From JANOMH01 sp031422295 (GTDB lineage: Bacteria; Pseudomonadota; Alphaproteobacteria; Rhodobacterales; Rhodobacteraceae), in NCBI GenBank assembly GCA_031422295.1, contig JANOQM010000099.1, positions 1 through 64,000 of the forward strand: 64,000 bases of DNA, read 5' to 3'. The notes below the pieces were generated by a model that worked only from the letters and a program-made list of their open reading frames with translations, had not been told where the DNA came from and did not search any database. Of this stretch, positions 51,937-60,505 are shown one piece after another. Position numbers and translations under genes: made by a program. How positions within the stretch are numbered: position 1 is the stretch's first letter; the number at the start of each line of letters is the position of its first letter.

Positions 51937-52854
51937 ATGACCCCCGCCGATATCCGCACCACCCTGACCCGCATCGCCCCCTATATCCAGCGCACCCCGG
52001 TCCTGACCGTGCAATTCCCCGGCCTGCCCTATCCGGTACAGGTCAAGCTGGAAAACTGCCAGATCACCGGCAGTTTCAAGGTGCGCGGCGCGTTTAACAC
52101 GCTGCTGTCCGGCCCGGTGCCCGCAGGCGGTGTCGTCGCAGCCTCGGGCGGCAATCACGGGGCCGCCGTCGCCCATGCGGCCCGCACGCTGGGGCATCTG
52201 GCGCATATCTTTGTGCCGGAATTTGCAGGCCCGGCAAAGATCGGGCTGATCCGGGACACCGGGGCCGAGTTGACGATCAGCCCTGGCACCTATCAGGACT
52301 CGCTGGACAGGGCGCTCGCCTATGCCGCCCGGACCGGTGCCATGCAAATCCACGCCTATGACGCGCCAGCCACCCTGACCGGGCAGGGCACGCTGGCGCT
52401 GGAATGGGATGAACAGGGGCTGGACGCTGATACCGTGCTGATCGCTGTCGGCGGTGGCGGGCTGATCGGCGGGGCTATGGCGTTCTGGCAAGCCGCGCGC
52501 AAGGTTGTGGCCGTCGAACCCGAGCTTGCCCCCACCTTGCACGCGGCCTTGCGGGATGGGCCGGAAACCATCGTCGAGGTCGGTGGCATCGCCGCCAATG
52601 CCTTAGGTGCCAAAAAGGTCGGGCGATTGACCTATGATCTGGCGCGGCAGCAAAACACCTTGACCCTGCTGGTCACTGATGCGGCCATTGCGCAGGCGCA
52701 ACGCCTGCTTTGGACCCAACTGCGCCAATATGTCGAACCGGCCGGGGCCGCCGCCTTGGCAGCGCTGCTATCTGGCGTCTACACCCCCGCCCCCGGTGAA
52801 AAACTGGCCGTGCTGGTCTGCGGCGCAAACCCCGCCCCCGGCCCGTTTGGCTGA
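51937..52854 (+). CDS. Threonine/serine dehydratase-like PLP enzyme
   Basis: 305 residues from MTPADIRTTLTRIAP. Fold-type II PLP enzyme: Schiff-base Lys in ITGSFKVRGAFN, the GGNHGAAVAHAARTLG block and the phosphate-binding VGGGGLIGGAMA. Shorter than biosynthetic IlvA because it lacks a C-terminal ACT domain, so it is probably a catabolic threonine or serine dehydratase. The start was chosen at the ATG of this family's usual N-terminus. It precedes dapD by 60 bp. Confidence 0.88.
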   Translation: MTPADIRTTLTRIAPYIQRTPVLTVQFPGLPYPVQVKLENCQITGSFKVRGAFNTLLSGPVPAGGVVAASGGNHGAAVAHAARTLGHLAHIFVPEFAGPAKIGLIRDTGAELTISPGTYQDSLDRALAYAARTGAMQIHAYDAPATLTGQGTLALEWDEQGLDADTVLIAVGGGGLIGGAMAFWQAARKVVAVEPELAPTLHAALRDGPETIVEVGGIAANALGAKKVGRLTYDLARQQNTLTLLVTDAAIAQAQRLLWTQLRQYVEPAGAAALAALLSGVYTPAPGEKLAVLVCGANPAPGPFG

Positions 52855-52914
52855 TGTTGCGTCAGCCTACCGCGGCCATTAGAACCCCGTAAAACTGCGC
52901 AAAAGGAATCTTTC

Positions 52915-53739
52915 ATGACTCACGCCGCTCTTGAATCCGCTATCGACGCTGCATGGGACGCCCGTGACAGCATCAGCCCGGCCACCATGGGCCAGGTGCG
53001 TGATGCCATCGAGACCACGTTGACCGCGCTCGACAGCGGCAGCCTGCGGGTGGCCGAAAAGCGCGGCAACGACTGGCACGTGAACCAATGGGCGAAAAAG
53101 GCGGTGCTGCTGTCGTTCCGGCTGAACGACATGGCCGAGATATCGGGCAGCAACGGTGGGTCAAACTGGTGGGACAAGGTGCCGTCGAAATGGCAGGGCT
53201 GGACGGCGGCAGACTGGCGGGACGCGGGGTTTCGCGCTGTCCCCGGCTCCATCGTCCGCCGCTCCGCCTATATCGGCAAAAACGTCGTGTTGATGCCGTC
53301 TTTCGTGAACGTTGGGGCCTATGTCGACGAGGGGTCGATGGTCGATGGCTGGGCCACGGTCGGATCCTGCGCCCAGATCGGTAAAAACGTCCACCTGTCC
53401 GGTGGGGTCGGGATTGGCGGGGTGCTGGAACCGATGCAGGCCGGGCCGACAATCATTGAAGATGATTGTTTCATCGGGGCGCGGTCCGAAGTCGTCGAAG
53501 GCTGCATTATCCGCCAAGGATCGGTCCTCGGCATGGGCGTGTTCATCGGCAAATCGACCAAGATCGTCGACCGGGACACCGGGGCTGTGACCTATGGCGA
53601 AGTGCCGCCATATTCCGTGGTCGTGGCTGGGTCGATGCCATCCAAAGGCGGGATCAACCTGTATTGCGCCGTCATCGTGAAAAAGGTCGATGCACAGACC
53701 CGCAGCAAGACCGGGATCAACGAATTACTGCGCGACTGA
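52915..53739 (+). CDS. dapD: 2,3,4,5-tetrahydropyridine-2,6-dicarboxylate N-succinyltransferase
   Basis: 274 residues. A left-handed beta-helix hexapeptide protein: INVG-type AYIGKNVVLMPSFVNVGAYV (in parts), EGSMVDGWATVGSCAQIGKN, EDDCFIGARSEVVEGCII and GVFIGKSTKIVDRDTG. It uses succinyl-CoA to convert tetrahydrodipicolinate to N-succinyl-2-amino-6-ketopimelate in lysine and peptidoglycan synthesis. A clear AAGGAATC ribosome-binding site precedes the ATG. dapC and dapE of the same pathway are also in this window but not linked. Confidence 0.96.
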   Translation: MTHAALESAIDAAWDARDSISPATMGQVRDAIETTLTALDSGSLRVAEKRGNDWHVNQWAKKAVLLSFRLNDMAEISGSNGGSNWWDKVPSKWQGWTAADWRDAGFRAVPGSIVRRSAYIGKNVVLMPSFVNVGAYVDEGSMVDGWATVGSCAQIGKNVHLSGGVGIGGVLEPMQAGPTIIEDDCFIGARSEVVEGCIIRQGSVLGMGVFIGKSTKIVDRDTGAVTYGEVPPYSVVVAGSMPSKGGINLYCAVIVKKVDAQTRSKTGINELLRD

Positions 53740-53810
53740 CGCCCAAACAAAGCCGTATACGCGCCCCGGACGACCCGCTAACTTTTGGCTATTATTCCGG
53801 AGCTATTCCC

Positions 53811-54311
53811 ATGCTGACAATCACCCGTGTCCGCACCGAAACTGACGCCGCCAAAGTGCGTCTGCTGGTTACTGAATTCTTTGACTGGTTGCGCGGCCGC
53901 TATCCGGACCATCAGGCCATGATCGACGGCTACGTCGCGAGGCAGGATATTGACGGGCAAATGCGCAACCTGCTGGTGCTCTTTGCGCCACCTCAGGGCG
54001 AATGCCTTTTGGCCCGGCTGGACGAAGTCCCTGTCGGTATCGTGATGACCAAACCGAAATCGCCGGGCACCTGCGAAATGAACCGGATGTTCGTGCGGCC
54101 CAGCGCGCGCGGGCACGGGGTGGGGCAGGCCCTCGTGGCCGAAATTGTGACCGCCGCCCGCGATCTGGGCTATGCCAGAATGCTGCTGGCCGCGGGTCCC
54201 CTTCATACCGAGGCTTTGGCGCTGTATCGCAGGTGTGGTTTTACGCAGGACGCAACCCTGCCCGACACCGGGGCGGGTGATATCGAAGTGCGGATGGTCA
54301 TGACGCTGTGA
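53811..54311 (+). CDS. GNAT-family N-acetyltransferase
   Basis: 166 residues. Acetyl-CoA-binding motif A is NRMFVRPSARGHGVGQALVA (R/Q-x-x-G-x-G/A type), with a C-terminal LYRRCGFTQ. It starts at MLTITRVRTET; the open frame further upstream overlaps dapD and is an artefact. Overlaps the DUF1801 gene by 4 bp (GTGA). The substrate is unknown. Confidence 0.85.
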   Translation: MLTITRVRTETDAAKVRLLVTEFFDWLRGRYPDHQAMIDGYVARQDIDGQMRNLLVLFAPPQGECLLARLDEVPVGIVMTKPKSPGTCEMNRMFVRPSARGHGVGQALVAEIVTAARDLGYARMLLAAGPLHTEALALYRRCGFTQDATLPDTGAGDIEVRMVMTL

Positions 54312-54718
54312 CGCACAGGGTGCTGATGAAAACCGTCGATGTTCAGACATTTCTGACGCAGACGACACACCCCAAACGGGACATCCTTTTGGCGCTCCGC
54401 GTCATCATCCGCAGCGCAGCACCTGACCTGCACGAGCATATCAAATGGAACGCCCCGAGCTATCAGACCGGCGGCGATGACCGGATCACGCTGAACCTGT
54501 CCAAAGCGGATGCGATCCAGATCATTCTGCACCGGGGCGCGAAAGCGAAGGATAGTAATACCGGCACAAGGCTGCTCGGTGATAACACCGGCTGGCTGCG
54601 CTGGGCCACCGATCAGCGGGCAGCACTAAGCTTCGAGACGATGGAACAGGTCACCGAACGGCATGACTGGCTGACCGCACTCGTGCAAAGCTGGATCGAG
54701 GTTTCAGTCACGGACTAG
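54308..54718 (+). CDS. DUF1801-domain protein
   Basis: 136 residues. The family pattern ALRVIIRSAAPDLHEHIKWN, then APSY and the beta-strand RITLNLSKADAIQIILHRGA. DUF1801 (YdhG-like) proteins have an unknown role, with iron-chaperone-like suggestions for relatives. The start is GTG at 54308 overlapping the GNAT stop; an ATG six codons later is an alternative. It converges with the gene at 54715-54990. Confidence 0.82.
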   Translation: MTHRVLMKTVDVQTFLTQTTHPKRDILLALRVIIRSAAPDLHEHIKWNAPSYQTGGDDRITLNLSKADAIQIILHRGAKAKDSNTGTRLLGDNTGWLRWATDQRAALSFETMEQVTERHDWLTALVQSWIEVSVTD

Positions 54719-54990
54719 CTGAGGTGGCTTTTGCCCATAGTGTCAGGCGCACTGGAATCCCGCGCCAGACAGCGCTGTTCGGCCAAATCCAGCCTTGCAC
54801 GGGCGGCAACGGAATTGCCCCGCGCCTGACGCAGGGCGCGTTGCCACAGACGCAGGACCGACGCCGCCGACCATGGCAATGCCGCCTGCTGCACCCACGC
54901 CCGCAGGTCCGGCGGCAGGCGGTCATAGTCGCGCAACGATGTGCCCGCCCGGGTGCGGCGCGGCAGGCGACTGCGCAAGTTGCCAGACAT
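54715..54990 (-). CDS. Small conserved alphaproteobacterial protein (DUF6525-like)
   Basis: 91 residues from MSGNLRSRLPRRTRAG. A basic N-terminus, then YDRLPPDLRAWVQQAALPWS and a helical segment of Arg/Ala (RLWQRALRQARG). I recognise the pattern as the small protein often annotated DUF6525 in Rhodobacterales, usually beside the CobW-type gene, as here (5 bp apart). Function unknown; translation downstream of zigA suggests zinc-linked co-regulation. Confidence 0.6.
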   Translation of the reverse strand: MSGNLRSRLPRRTRAGTSLRDYDRLPPDLRAWVQQAALPWSAASVLRLWQRALRQARGNSVAARARLDLAEQRCLARDSSAPDTMGKSHLS

Positions 54991-54995
54991 GCGGG

Positions 54996-56195
54996 TCAGG
55001 CCACCGCTTTGCGCCAGCCGGGAAACGGATCGGCCAGCCCGGCCCATTGCTTTGGCGTAAATCCGGCCTCCGGCACTAGACAGCCATCCAGTGCCGCGGT
55101 GATTGCGGACCTGTCCATCCCGGCCCCTATGAACACCAGTTCCTGCCGTCGGTCGCCAAACGGTTCGGCCCAGTTCGCAGCAATATATGCTTGTGCCCCC
55201 TCATGATCGGGCCAGCGGTCCTGCGGCACTGAGGCCCACCATGTACCCATCGGTTTGACCGACGACAGGGCACCCGCCAGCGAAAACTCGGCTACCCAGT
55301 CCGGACGGGTGGCGATCCAGAAATGCCCTTTGGCGCGGATCACGCCATGCATCGGACCATTCAGAACCGCATGAATGCGCGTGGGATCAAACGGGCGACG
55401 GGCGCGGTAGACAAACGACGATACGCCATATTCTTCGGTCTCTGGGACATGACCGGCATGGCCATACAACTCCTTGGCCCAGAGCGGATGTTCATGCGCC
55501 TTGTCGAAATCAAACAGGCCAGTATCCATGATCTGGGCGGCAGGCACGCGCGATCGGTCGGTCCGGATCAGGCGGGCATCCGGGTTCAGGGCTTTGATGA
55601 CCGTGACAGCGGCGTCAGTTGCCTCTGGTCCCGCATCGGAAACCTTGTTCAGCACGATGACATCGGCAAACTCGATCTGATCGACCAAAAGATCAACCAA
55701 AGTGCGGGTGTCACCCTCGCCCGTTACCTCGCCCCGGTCGGCCAGAAAATCATGGCTGGAAAAATCGCGCAGCAGATTGACCGCATCGACCACCGTCACC
55801 ATCGTATCCAGCACGGCCACATCCGACAGGCTTTTGCCATCCTCATCCCGGAAATCAAAGGTCGCGGCGACGGGCAAAGGTTCGGCAATGCCGGTGGATT
55901 CGATCAGCAGATAGTCAAATCTGCCCTCATCGGCCAACCGACGCACTTCGACCAACAGGTCATCGCGCAGGGTGCAGCAGATGCAGCCATTGGTCATTTC
56001 AACCAGCTTTTCCTGCGTCTGGCTCAGGTCACTGCCCGCCCGGATCAGGTCTGCGTCGATATTTACCTCGGACATGTCATTGACGATCACAGCGACGCGG
56101 CGGCCTTCGCGGTTATTCAGCACCGCATTGAGCAGGGTGGTTTTGCCTGCGCCCAGAAAGCCGGACAAGACGGTGACAGGTAGTTTTGCGGGCAT
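54996..56195 (-). CDS. CobW/ZigA-family zinc GTPase metallochaperone
   Basis: 399 residues from MPAKLPVTVLSGFLGAGKTT, with the Walker A loop at residues 11-19. The metal-binding motif GCICCTLRDD is intact (CxCC), and a G3-type ESTGIAEP motif is present. C-terminal CobW_C domain from about 260 includes HFWIATRPDWV. The family delivers Zn(II) to target enzymes under zinc limitation. A Zur-type palindrome stands 36 bp upstream. The start was chosen because GGAG lies 8 bp before it; a TTG upstream gives six more residues. Confidence 0.9.
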   Translation of the reverse strand: MPAKLPVTVLSGFLGAGKTTLLNAVLNNREGRRVAVIVNDMSEVNIDADLIRAGSDLSQTQEKLVEMTNGCICCTLRDDLLVEVRRLADEGRFDYLLIESTGIAEPLPVAATFDFRDEDGKSLSDVAVLDTMVTVVDAVNLLRDFSSHDFLADRGEVTGEGDTRTLVDLLVDQIEFADVIVLNKVSDAGPEATDAAVTVIKALNPDARLIRTDRSRVPAAQIMDTGLFDFDKAHEHPLWAKELYGHAGHVPETEEYGVSSFVYRARRPFDPTRIHAVLNGPMHGVIRAKGHFWIATRPDWVAEFSLAGALSSVKPMGTWWASVPQDRWPDHEGAQAYIAANWAEPFGDRRQELVFIGAGMDRSAITAALDGCLVPEAGFTPKQWAGLADPFPGWRKAVA

Positions 56196-56230
56196 ATTTT
56201 GGCTCCAAGTCAAGGGTTAGCTTACCTCTA

Positions 56231-56249
56231 TATGTTATAATATAACATA
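56231..56249. promoter_or_regulatory. Zur-box-like palindrome
   Basis: TATGTTATAATATAACATA is a perfect 19-bp palindrome with arms of nine around a central A. It matches the TGTTATA-N-TATAACA pattern of alphaproteobacterial Zur sites. It lies between the divergent CobW-type gene (start 56195) and the 56327 gene, so it could control both under low zinc. Confidence 0.8.
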
Positions 56250-56326
56250 ACAAGTCCCGGCGCGCAGTGCTTGACAACAGCCGCCCGACGGAACAGGTCA
56301 AAAGCGCAAGATGCCGAAGGTCCTCA

Positions 56327-56674
56327 ATGTCCACCTCAACGTCAGACGACAAACCCAAACGCACCCAGCAGGTCTATACCCTGTTGGTCGAAGTGGGCCG
56401 CAAGGCGGGCGATGGCTTGCCCGAAACCGCCACCGGCGCGGCGCTGATGTGCTATGCGTCCGGCGTGGACGAGGCCGAGGCGGTGCGCGAAACCGTGGCG
56501 ATCCTGAAACAGGCCGACATGAACCCGCTCGATGTGTCAGGCTATGGCACGCTGGACGAACGGCTGGCCGACGGGCATGATATCGACGAAGATGAACAGG
56601 CGCTGATGGCCCGCGCGCTGGCGGAAAATTCGGTCATCGTGGCGCAGATGACCCCGTTTTACGACGCGGATTAG
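56327..56674 (+). CDS. Hypothetical protein next to the Zur box
   Basis: 115 residues from MSTSTSDDKPKRTQQVYTLL. Landmarks are GLPETATGAALMCYASGVDE, AVRETVAILKQADMNPLDVS and the acidic DIDEDEQALMARALAENS, with a single cysteine and no zinc motif. It is not a known family to me. Because it is divergent from the CobW-type gene across the Zur-like palindrome, it may be part of the zinc-starvation response. Its stop overlaps the Hint gene's stop by 4 bp on the opposite strand. Confidence 0.65.
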   Translation: MSTSTSDDKPKRTQQVYTLLVEVGRKAGDGLPETATGAALMCYASGVDEAEAVRETVAILKQADMNPLDVSGYGTLDERLADGHDIDEDEQALMARALAENSVIVAQMTPFYDAD

Positions 56675-57756
56675 GCAGCCTTCAGCCTGCGCCAGGTCAT
56701 CGCCTCAAAATCGCGCAGCACCGGATACGGCAGGGCGGGGCCCTGCGGGATCAGGGCGGCAGGAACGGATGCCAGAACCGAATGGCGCAAAAACGCCGGG
56801 TCGGCCAGAATGGGGCCCGGTGGCAGACTTTCCAATGCGACGCCATTGGCGCGAATGATCGCATGGCGGTCCAGCACCAGCTGATAATACCGGGTCACGG
56901 CGGGGGGATGTGGTTGCAATACGGACCGGTCATCGCGCAAATGCCGGATCGCCGCCAGAACCTCTTCCTGCCCGAACAGGTATTCAATGTCCGTTCCGGT
57001 CAAATACATCCGCTGGTCCGGGCTGACCACAATATCGGCGGACAACCCATGATACGGGGCCCGCAAAATAAGCGGTGCAAACCGGCCCCGGGCGGGCAGG
57101 TCTACGGCGCCGACACAGACAATCCGGGCCGACCCGCCATCGGCAGTGCGCACAACCTGACCCGGGCGCAGCCTGTCAACCGGGCAGGGGCCATCCAGCG
57201 TGTCGATCCGGGCCGTGCCGCCAATGCCGCCAAACGGACCGGCCGGAATAATCCGGTCCGAAACCGCCACAAACGCGACGCCGTGACCCAGCGTGCACTC
57301 CGGCCCCTCCGTCATGATCCGGCCCAGATCGCGCAGACTTAACGGGGCCGGGGCCACCACATCGGTCTGAAACATCAGGTCCCGATCCGGCAGGTAAACA
57401 CTCAGCGCCCCATCGCGGGCCGGGGCATCCCAGGAATAGATGACAATAACCACCTCGCCCTGCTCTCTGATGCTGGTCGGAACCGCAAAACTTTGGGATG
57501 TAGCACCCTGACGCAGCAGCAATTGCAAGGTGCCGCAGGGATCAATACACAGCGTCAGCCCGGCGGGCCAGGGGTCGCGGGCCGCATACCGGACCAGATT
57601 GAGCCGTTGGGCTTGGGGCGCGTGGCTGAACTGCAGCAGGACACTGCCACGCGGTACGATCATATCGGGGTTCAGGTGGTGTTCCGGATTGGGCTGGCCC
57701 AGCCCGGCCATGCTCAGGCCCGCCTCGGTGGCACTGCGCAATCCGATCCAGGTCAT
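56671..57756 (-). CDS. Hint-domain protein with N-terminal extension, degenerate active site
   Basis: 361 residues. The first about 170 residues are a unique extension (GLSMAGLGQPNPEHHLNPDM, TSIREQGEVVIVIYSWDAPA). Then a Hint fold appears: TLDGPCPVDRLRPGQVVRTA, ILRAPYHGLSADIVVSPDQR, YLTGTDIEYLFGQEEVLAAI, LVLDRHAIIRANGVALESLP. The usual Cys start is replaced (GGTARIDTLDG) and the T/S-x-x-H motif is SPDQ, so self-splicing or cleavage looks unlikely. It lies 23 bp downstream of the second Hint gene. Confidence 0.82.
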   Translation of the reverse strand: MTWIGLRSATEAGLSMAGLGQPNPEHHLNPDMIVPRGSVLLQFSHAPQAQRLNLVRYAARDPWPAGLTLCIDPCGTLQLLLRQGATSQSFAVPTSIREQGEVVIVIYSWDAPARDGALSVYLPDRDLMFQTDVVAPAPLSLRDLGRIMTEGPECTLGHGVAFVAVSDRIIPAGPFGGIGGTARIDTLDGPCPVDRLRPGQVVRTADGGSARIVCVGAVDLPARGRFAPLILRAPYHGLSADIVVSPDQRMYLTGTDIEYLFGQEEVLAAIRHLRDDRSVLQPHPPAVTRYYQLVLDRHAIIRANGVALESLPPGPILADPAFLRHSVLASVPAALIPQGPALPYPVLRDFEAMTWRRLKAA

Positions 57757-57779
57757 GTTCTGCCCCGGTGGATCATGGC

Positions 57780-58337
57780 TCAGGCCGCCGCCGTCATCAG
57801 AATCCGGGCCTCAAACGGGCGCAAGGTGCGGCGCGGCGCAGCTTGGCCATGGGCCTGCGGCTGGCTGGCGGCAATGATCACAGGGCATTCTGTCGGTACC
57901 CCCTGCACATAAATCACCTGCATGGCGTCCAATACCAACTGCACATAATCCACCGGACCATCGGCACAGCGGCGCACCGACCGGCCATTGACCAGATCCT
58001 TTGCGGCCACCAGCACCTCGGCGTCGCCAAACAGCATATCGGCCAGACTGTCACGGATCAGGACACGGTGCTGCGGTGACAAAAACAGGGTATCATGCGG
58101 CCCCAAAGTGCCCGCCATGATACAGATCGGGGCTAACTGATCCTGCGCCTGCACCCGGAACAGCTGAACAGCGCACACCGGCTGCGGCCCGTTATCATGC
58201 GTGCAAACCAGATCGCCGGGGGACAAATTTTCAACCGGGATGTCGCCCTGCGGCGTGCGGATCAGACTGCCCGCAACCAGGCCAGCACGGGTGGCCCCCG
58301 GTGTTTCCGTCGATCCTGCATAGTCACCTATCATCAT
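57780..58337 (-). CDS. Short Hint-domain protein
   Basis: 185 residues from MMIGDYAGSTETPG. Almost entirely a Hint domain: GSLIRTPQGDIPVENLSPGD, LVCTHDNGPQPV, LSPQHRVLIRDSLADMLFGD, LVLDAMQVIYVQGV. The Ser-x-x-His motif is present (SPQH), but the residue before GSLI is Ala/Val rather than Cys, so the N-terminal nucleophile is missing. Hint_2 proteins of Rhodobacterales often occur as cargo-less copies; a role in surface proteins is only a guess. First gene of the two-gene unit. Confidence 0.82.
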   Translation of the reverse strand: MMIGDYAGSTETPGATRAGLVAGSLIRTPQGDIPVENLSPGDLVCTHDNGPQPVCAVQLFRVQAQDQLAPICIMAGTLGPHDTLFLSPQHRVLIRDSLADMLFGDAEVLVAAKDLVNGRSVRRCADGPVDYVQLVLDAMQVIYVQGVPTECPVIIAASQPQAHGQAAPRRTLRPFEARILMTAAA

Positions 58338-58626
58338 ACTCCGGCCCGGTTGGCCAAAGCAGCACAAACGCCCGTCCACGGGGGATACCCCCTTTGACTA
58401 CATGTTGTGGCTTGAACTGCCTGCCACAGATTATCTTGGGTCTGCCCTGCCTCGGGTCATCTTATTAGACTTAGAATAGGCGAAAATTGCGTTTCCAGTG
58501 AATGGTTTATGCAACCTGCGGCCGGGCAACCCGACGATGTGTCGCTCGTTGGCAACAGCGGTCAGGTCGCAATTGCATCAGCCGCAACAGCGGGCTACCT
58601 GATTGCGACACACAGTGAGGCCACCT
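58338..58626. other. Intergenic region between the Hint genes and dapE
   Basis: About 290 bp with divergent starts on both sides. The left part is the Hint promoter side, the right part leads to dapE. I see no repeat, RNA gene or hairpin with a T run. A plus-strand frame open from 58603 would extend dapE by eight codons and has no support. Confidence 0.4.
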
Positions 58627-59775
58627 ATGCCCGACCCGATTGATCCCGTCGCCCTGACCGCTGCCCTTGTGCGCTGCAATTCGGTCACGCCTGCCGAAGG
58701 CGGGGCGCTGGTGTTGCTGGCTGGCCTTCTGACCAGCGCCGGGTTCAGCTGCACCCGGGTTGACCGGGGTGGGATCGCCAATCTTTATGCCCGCTGGGGG
58801 CGGCAAGGGGCGAACCGCAGTTTCGGCTTTAACGGCCATACCGATGTGGTCCCCTTGGGCAATCCGGCAGACTGGACGGTTGACCCGTTTGGGGGCGACA
58901 TCGTCGACGGCTACCTTTACGGGCGCGGGGCTACGGATATGAAATCCGGGGTCGCGGCCTTTGCCGCCGCCGCCATCGACTTTGTCCAGACCACGCCGCC
59001 CGACGGGGCCGTGATCCTTGCCATCACCGGCGATGAAGAGGCCGAGGCGACCGATGGTACCGTGGCTTTGCTCGACTGGATGGCACTGAATAACGAGGGC
59101 ATGTCGGTCTGCCTCGTGGGCGAGCCGACCTGCCCGGACATATTGGGCGAGGCGCTGAAAATCGGGCGCAGGGGTTCGCTGAACGCCTATTTCACCGTAA
59201 CCGGGGTGCAGGGGCATTCGGCCTATCCGACGCGGTATAAGAACCCGTTGCCCGCCATGGCGCGGCTGATGGACCGGCTGTCCTCCCATACATTTGACCG
59301 GGGCAACACCCATTTCGACCCGTCCAATCTGGCCATCGTGACCATCGACACCGGCAATCCCGCGACGAACGTGGTGCCCGCGCGCTGCACAGCGACAGTG
59401 AACATCCGGTTCAATGACGGCCATTCCGGGGCGTCGCTGACCGCATGGATGCAAACCCACGCCACCCAGATCGCCACTGATTTCGACGTCAAAATCGACC
59501 TCGCTGTCAAAATCTCTGGCGAAAGTTTCCTGACGCCACCCGGTGCGTTATCCGACCTCGTGGCAAAAGCGGTCCATGCCGAAACCGGGATCAGCCCCGC
59601 ACTGTCCACCACAGGGGGCACCTCGGACGCGCGGTTTGTCAAAAACCACTGCCCGGTGGTCGAATTCGGGCTGGTCGGCAAAACCATGCATCAGGTCGAT
59701 GAACGGGTGGCCGTGGCTGATATCATTGGGCTGAAACGCATCTACACCCGCATCCTGACCGACTATTTCACCTGA
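58627..59775 (+). CDS. dapE: Succinyl-diaminopimelate desuccinylase
   Basis: 382 residues from MPDPIDPVALTAALVRCNSV. M20-family zinc peptidase: NGHTDVVPLG (metal His and Asp), GRGATDMKSGVAAF, ITGDEEAEATDGT (catalytic and metal Glu), GTSDARFVKNHCP and the late NHCPVVEFGLVG. It hydrolyses N-succinyl-L,L-diaminopimelate. Starts with the family N-terminus; the frame further upstream lacks support. Followed directly by an IS110 relic 31 bp after the stop. Confidence 0.96.
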   Translation: MPDPIDPVALTAALVRCNSVTPAEGGALVLLAGLLTSAGFSCTRVDRGGIANLYARWGRQGANRSFGFNGHTDVVPLGNPADWTVDPFGGDIVDGYLYGRGATDMKSGVAAFAAAAIDFVQTTPPDGAVILAITGDEEAEATDGTVALLDWMALNNEGMSVCLVGEPTCPDILGEALKIGRRGSLNAYFTVTGVQGHSAYPTRYKNPLPAMARLMDRLSSHTFDRGNTHFDPSNLAIVTIDTGNPATNVVPARCTATVNIRFNDGHSGASLTAWMQTHATQIATDFDVKIDLAVKISGESFLTPPGALSDLVAKAVHAETGISPALSTTGGTSDARFVKNHCPVVEFGLVGKTMHQVDERVAVADIIGLKRIYTRILTDYFT

Positions 59776-59831
59776 AGCCTTCCGCATTCCTTTGGCCCTA
59801 AACACCGTCCGGTCGCCGATGTCTTGCCAGT

Positions 59832-60505
59832 GATGCTGAAGCAATTTGTGAGGCCGTGACGCGCCCCGGCATGCGGGTCATGCCCGAGGCATGCCTCTGG
59901 CGTGACGTTGGTCAAAAGAGGCATGCCTCTGGCATGACGTTGGTCAAAAGAGGCATGCTCTGGCATGACGCCGGTCAAATCCATGGCACAGCAGGCGGTG
60001 CCGATGACCCATGGCACACGGGATTTCCACCTGCGCCAACAGACCCCAGCTTGCGAACGCCATCCGCGCCTAGCTGGCCGAATACGGCGTGGTTGCGCCG
60101 AACGGGCTCGACCATGGCGGGCACCTGCTGGCCTTGGCCAAAGACGCCGCCCTGCCCGAGGCCGCCCGGCAGTCGATCCAGCTTCTGGCCGATCAGTTCC
60201 GTGACACCCCGGCCGGGCCGGACGTGTCGAACTTTCGCAAAGCACGTGACTTTGTCGCGTCGTGCTGAAAGCACGTGACCGGCGTGGCGATCAGTCTCAT
60301 ACCAAAACCTCATTCCAGCGGCGGCAAAGAGAAGCTCGCCCAGATCACCCACCGCAGCCGCAGGCCTGCGGGCGAAGATTAGCGGTGGAAGATGCTGCAG
60401 CGCAACCCGGTGAAGCGGCTGGCAATCGCCCTGGCCGCACGCATGGCAAGGACCGTTCGGGCCGGGATCAAGACCGGCGAAAGCTATGTGGCCAGGGTGG
60501 CCTGA
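59832..60505 (+). pseudogene. IS110 transposase remnant, copy B
   Basis: Starts abruptly at DAEAICEAVTRP; the N-terminal about 70 residues (including the first catalytic Asp) are deleted, joining left-end sequence to this point. A tandem 32-bp expansion interrupts the next segment. KSMAQQAV-like and MTHGTRDFHLRQQTP blocks follow, then a one-base insertion and a TAG, then YGVVAPNGLDH-type sequence and QLLADQFRDT joined by a large deletion to DVSNFRKARDF. Near the end MLQRNPVKRLAIALAARMAR and the GESYVARVA end are recognisable. Multiple lesions rule out activity. Confidence 0.75.
59886..59979 (+). repeat. Three tandem 32-bp units inside IS110 copy B
   Basis: Units at 59886-59917, 59918-59949 and 59950-59979. 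The first 20 bases are GAGGCATGCCTCTGGCGTGA, followed by CGTTGGTCAAAA. Units differ at one or two bases; unit 3 has lost two bases and reads CGCCGGTCAAA. The last unit continues into normal transposase sequence (CCGGTCAAATCCATGGC). At the same place copy A has a deletion. Confidence 0.88.
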
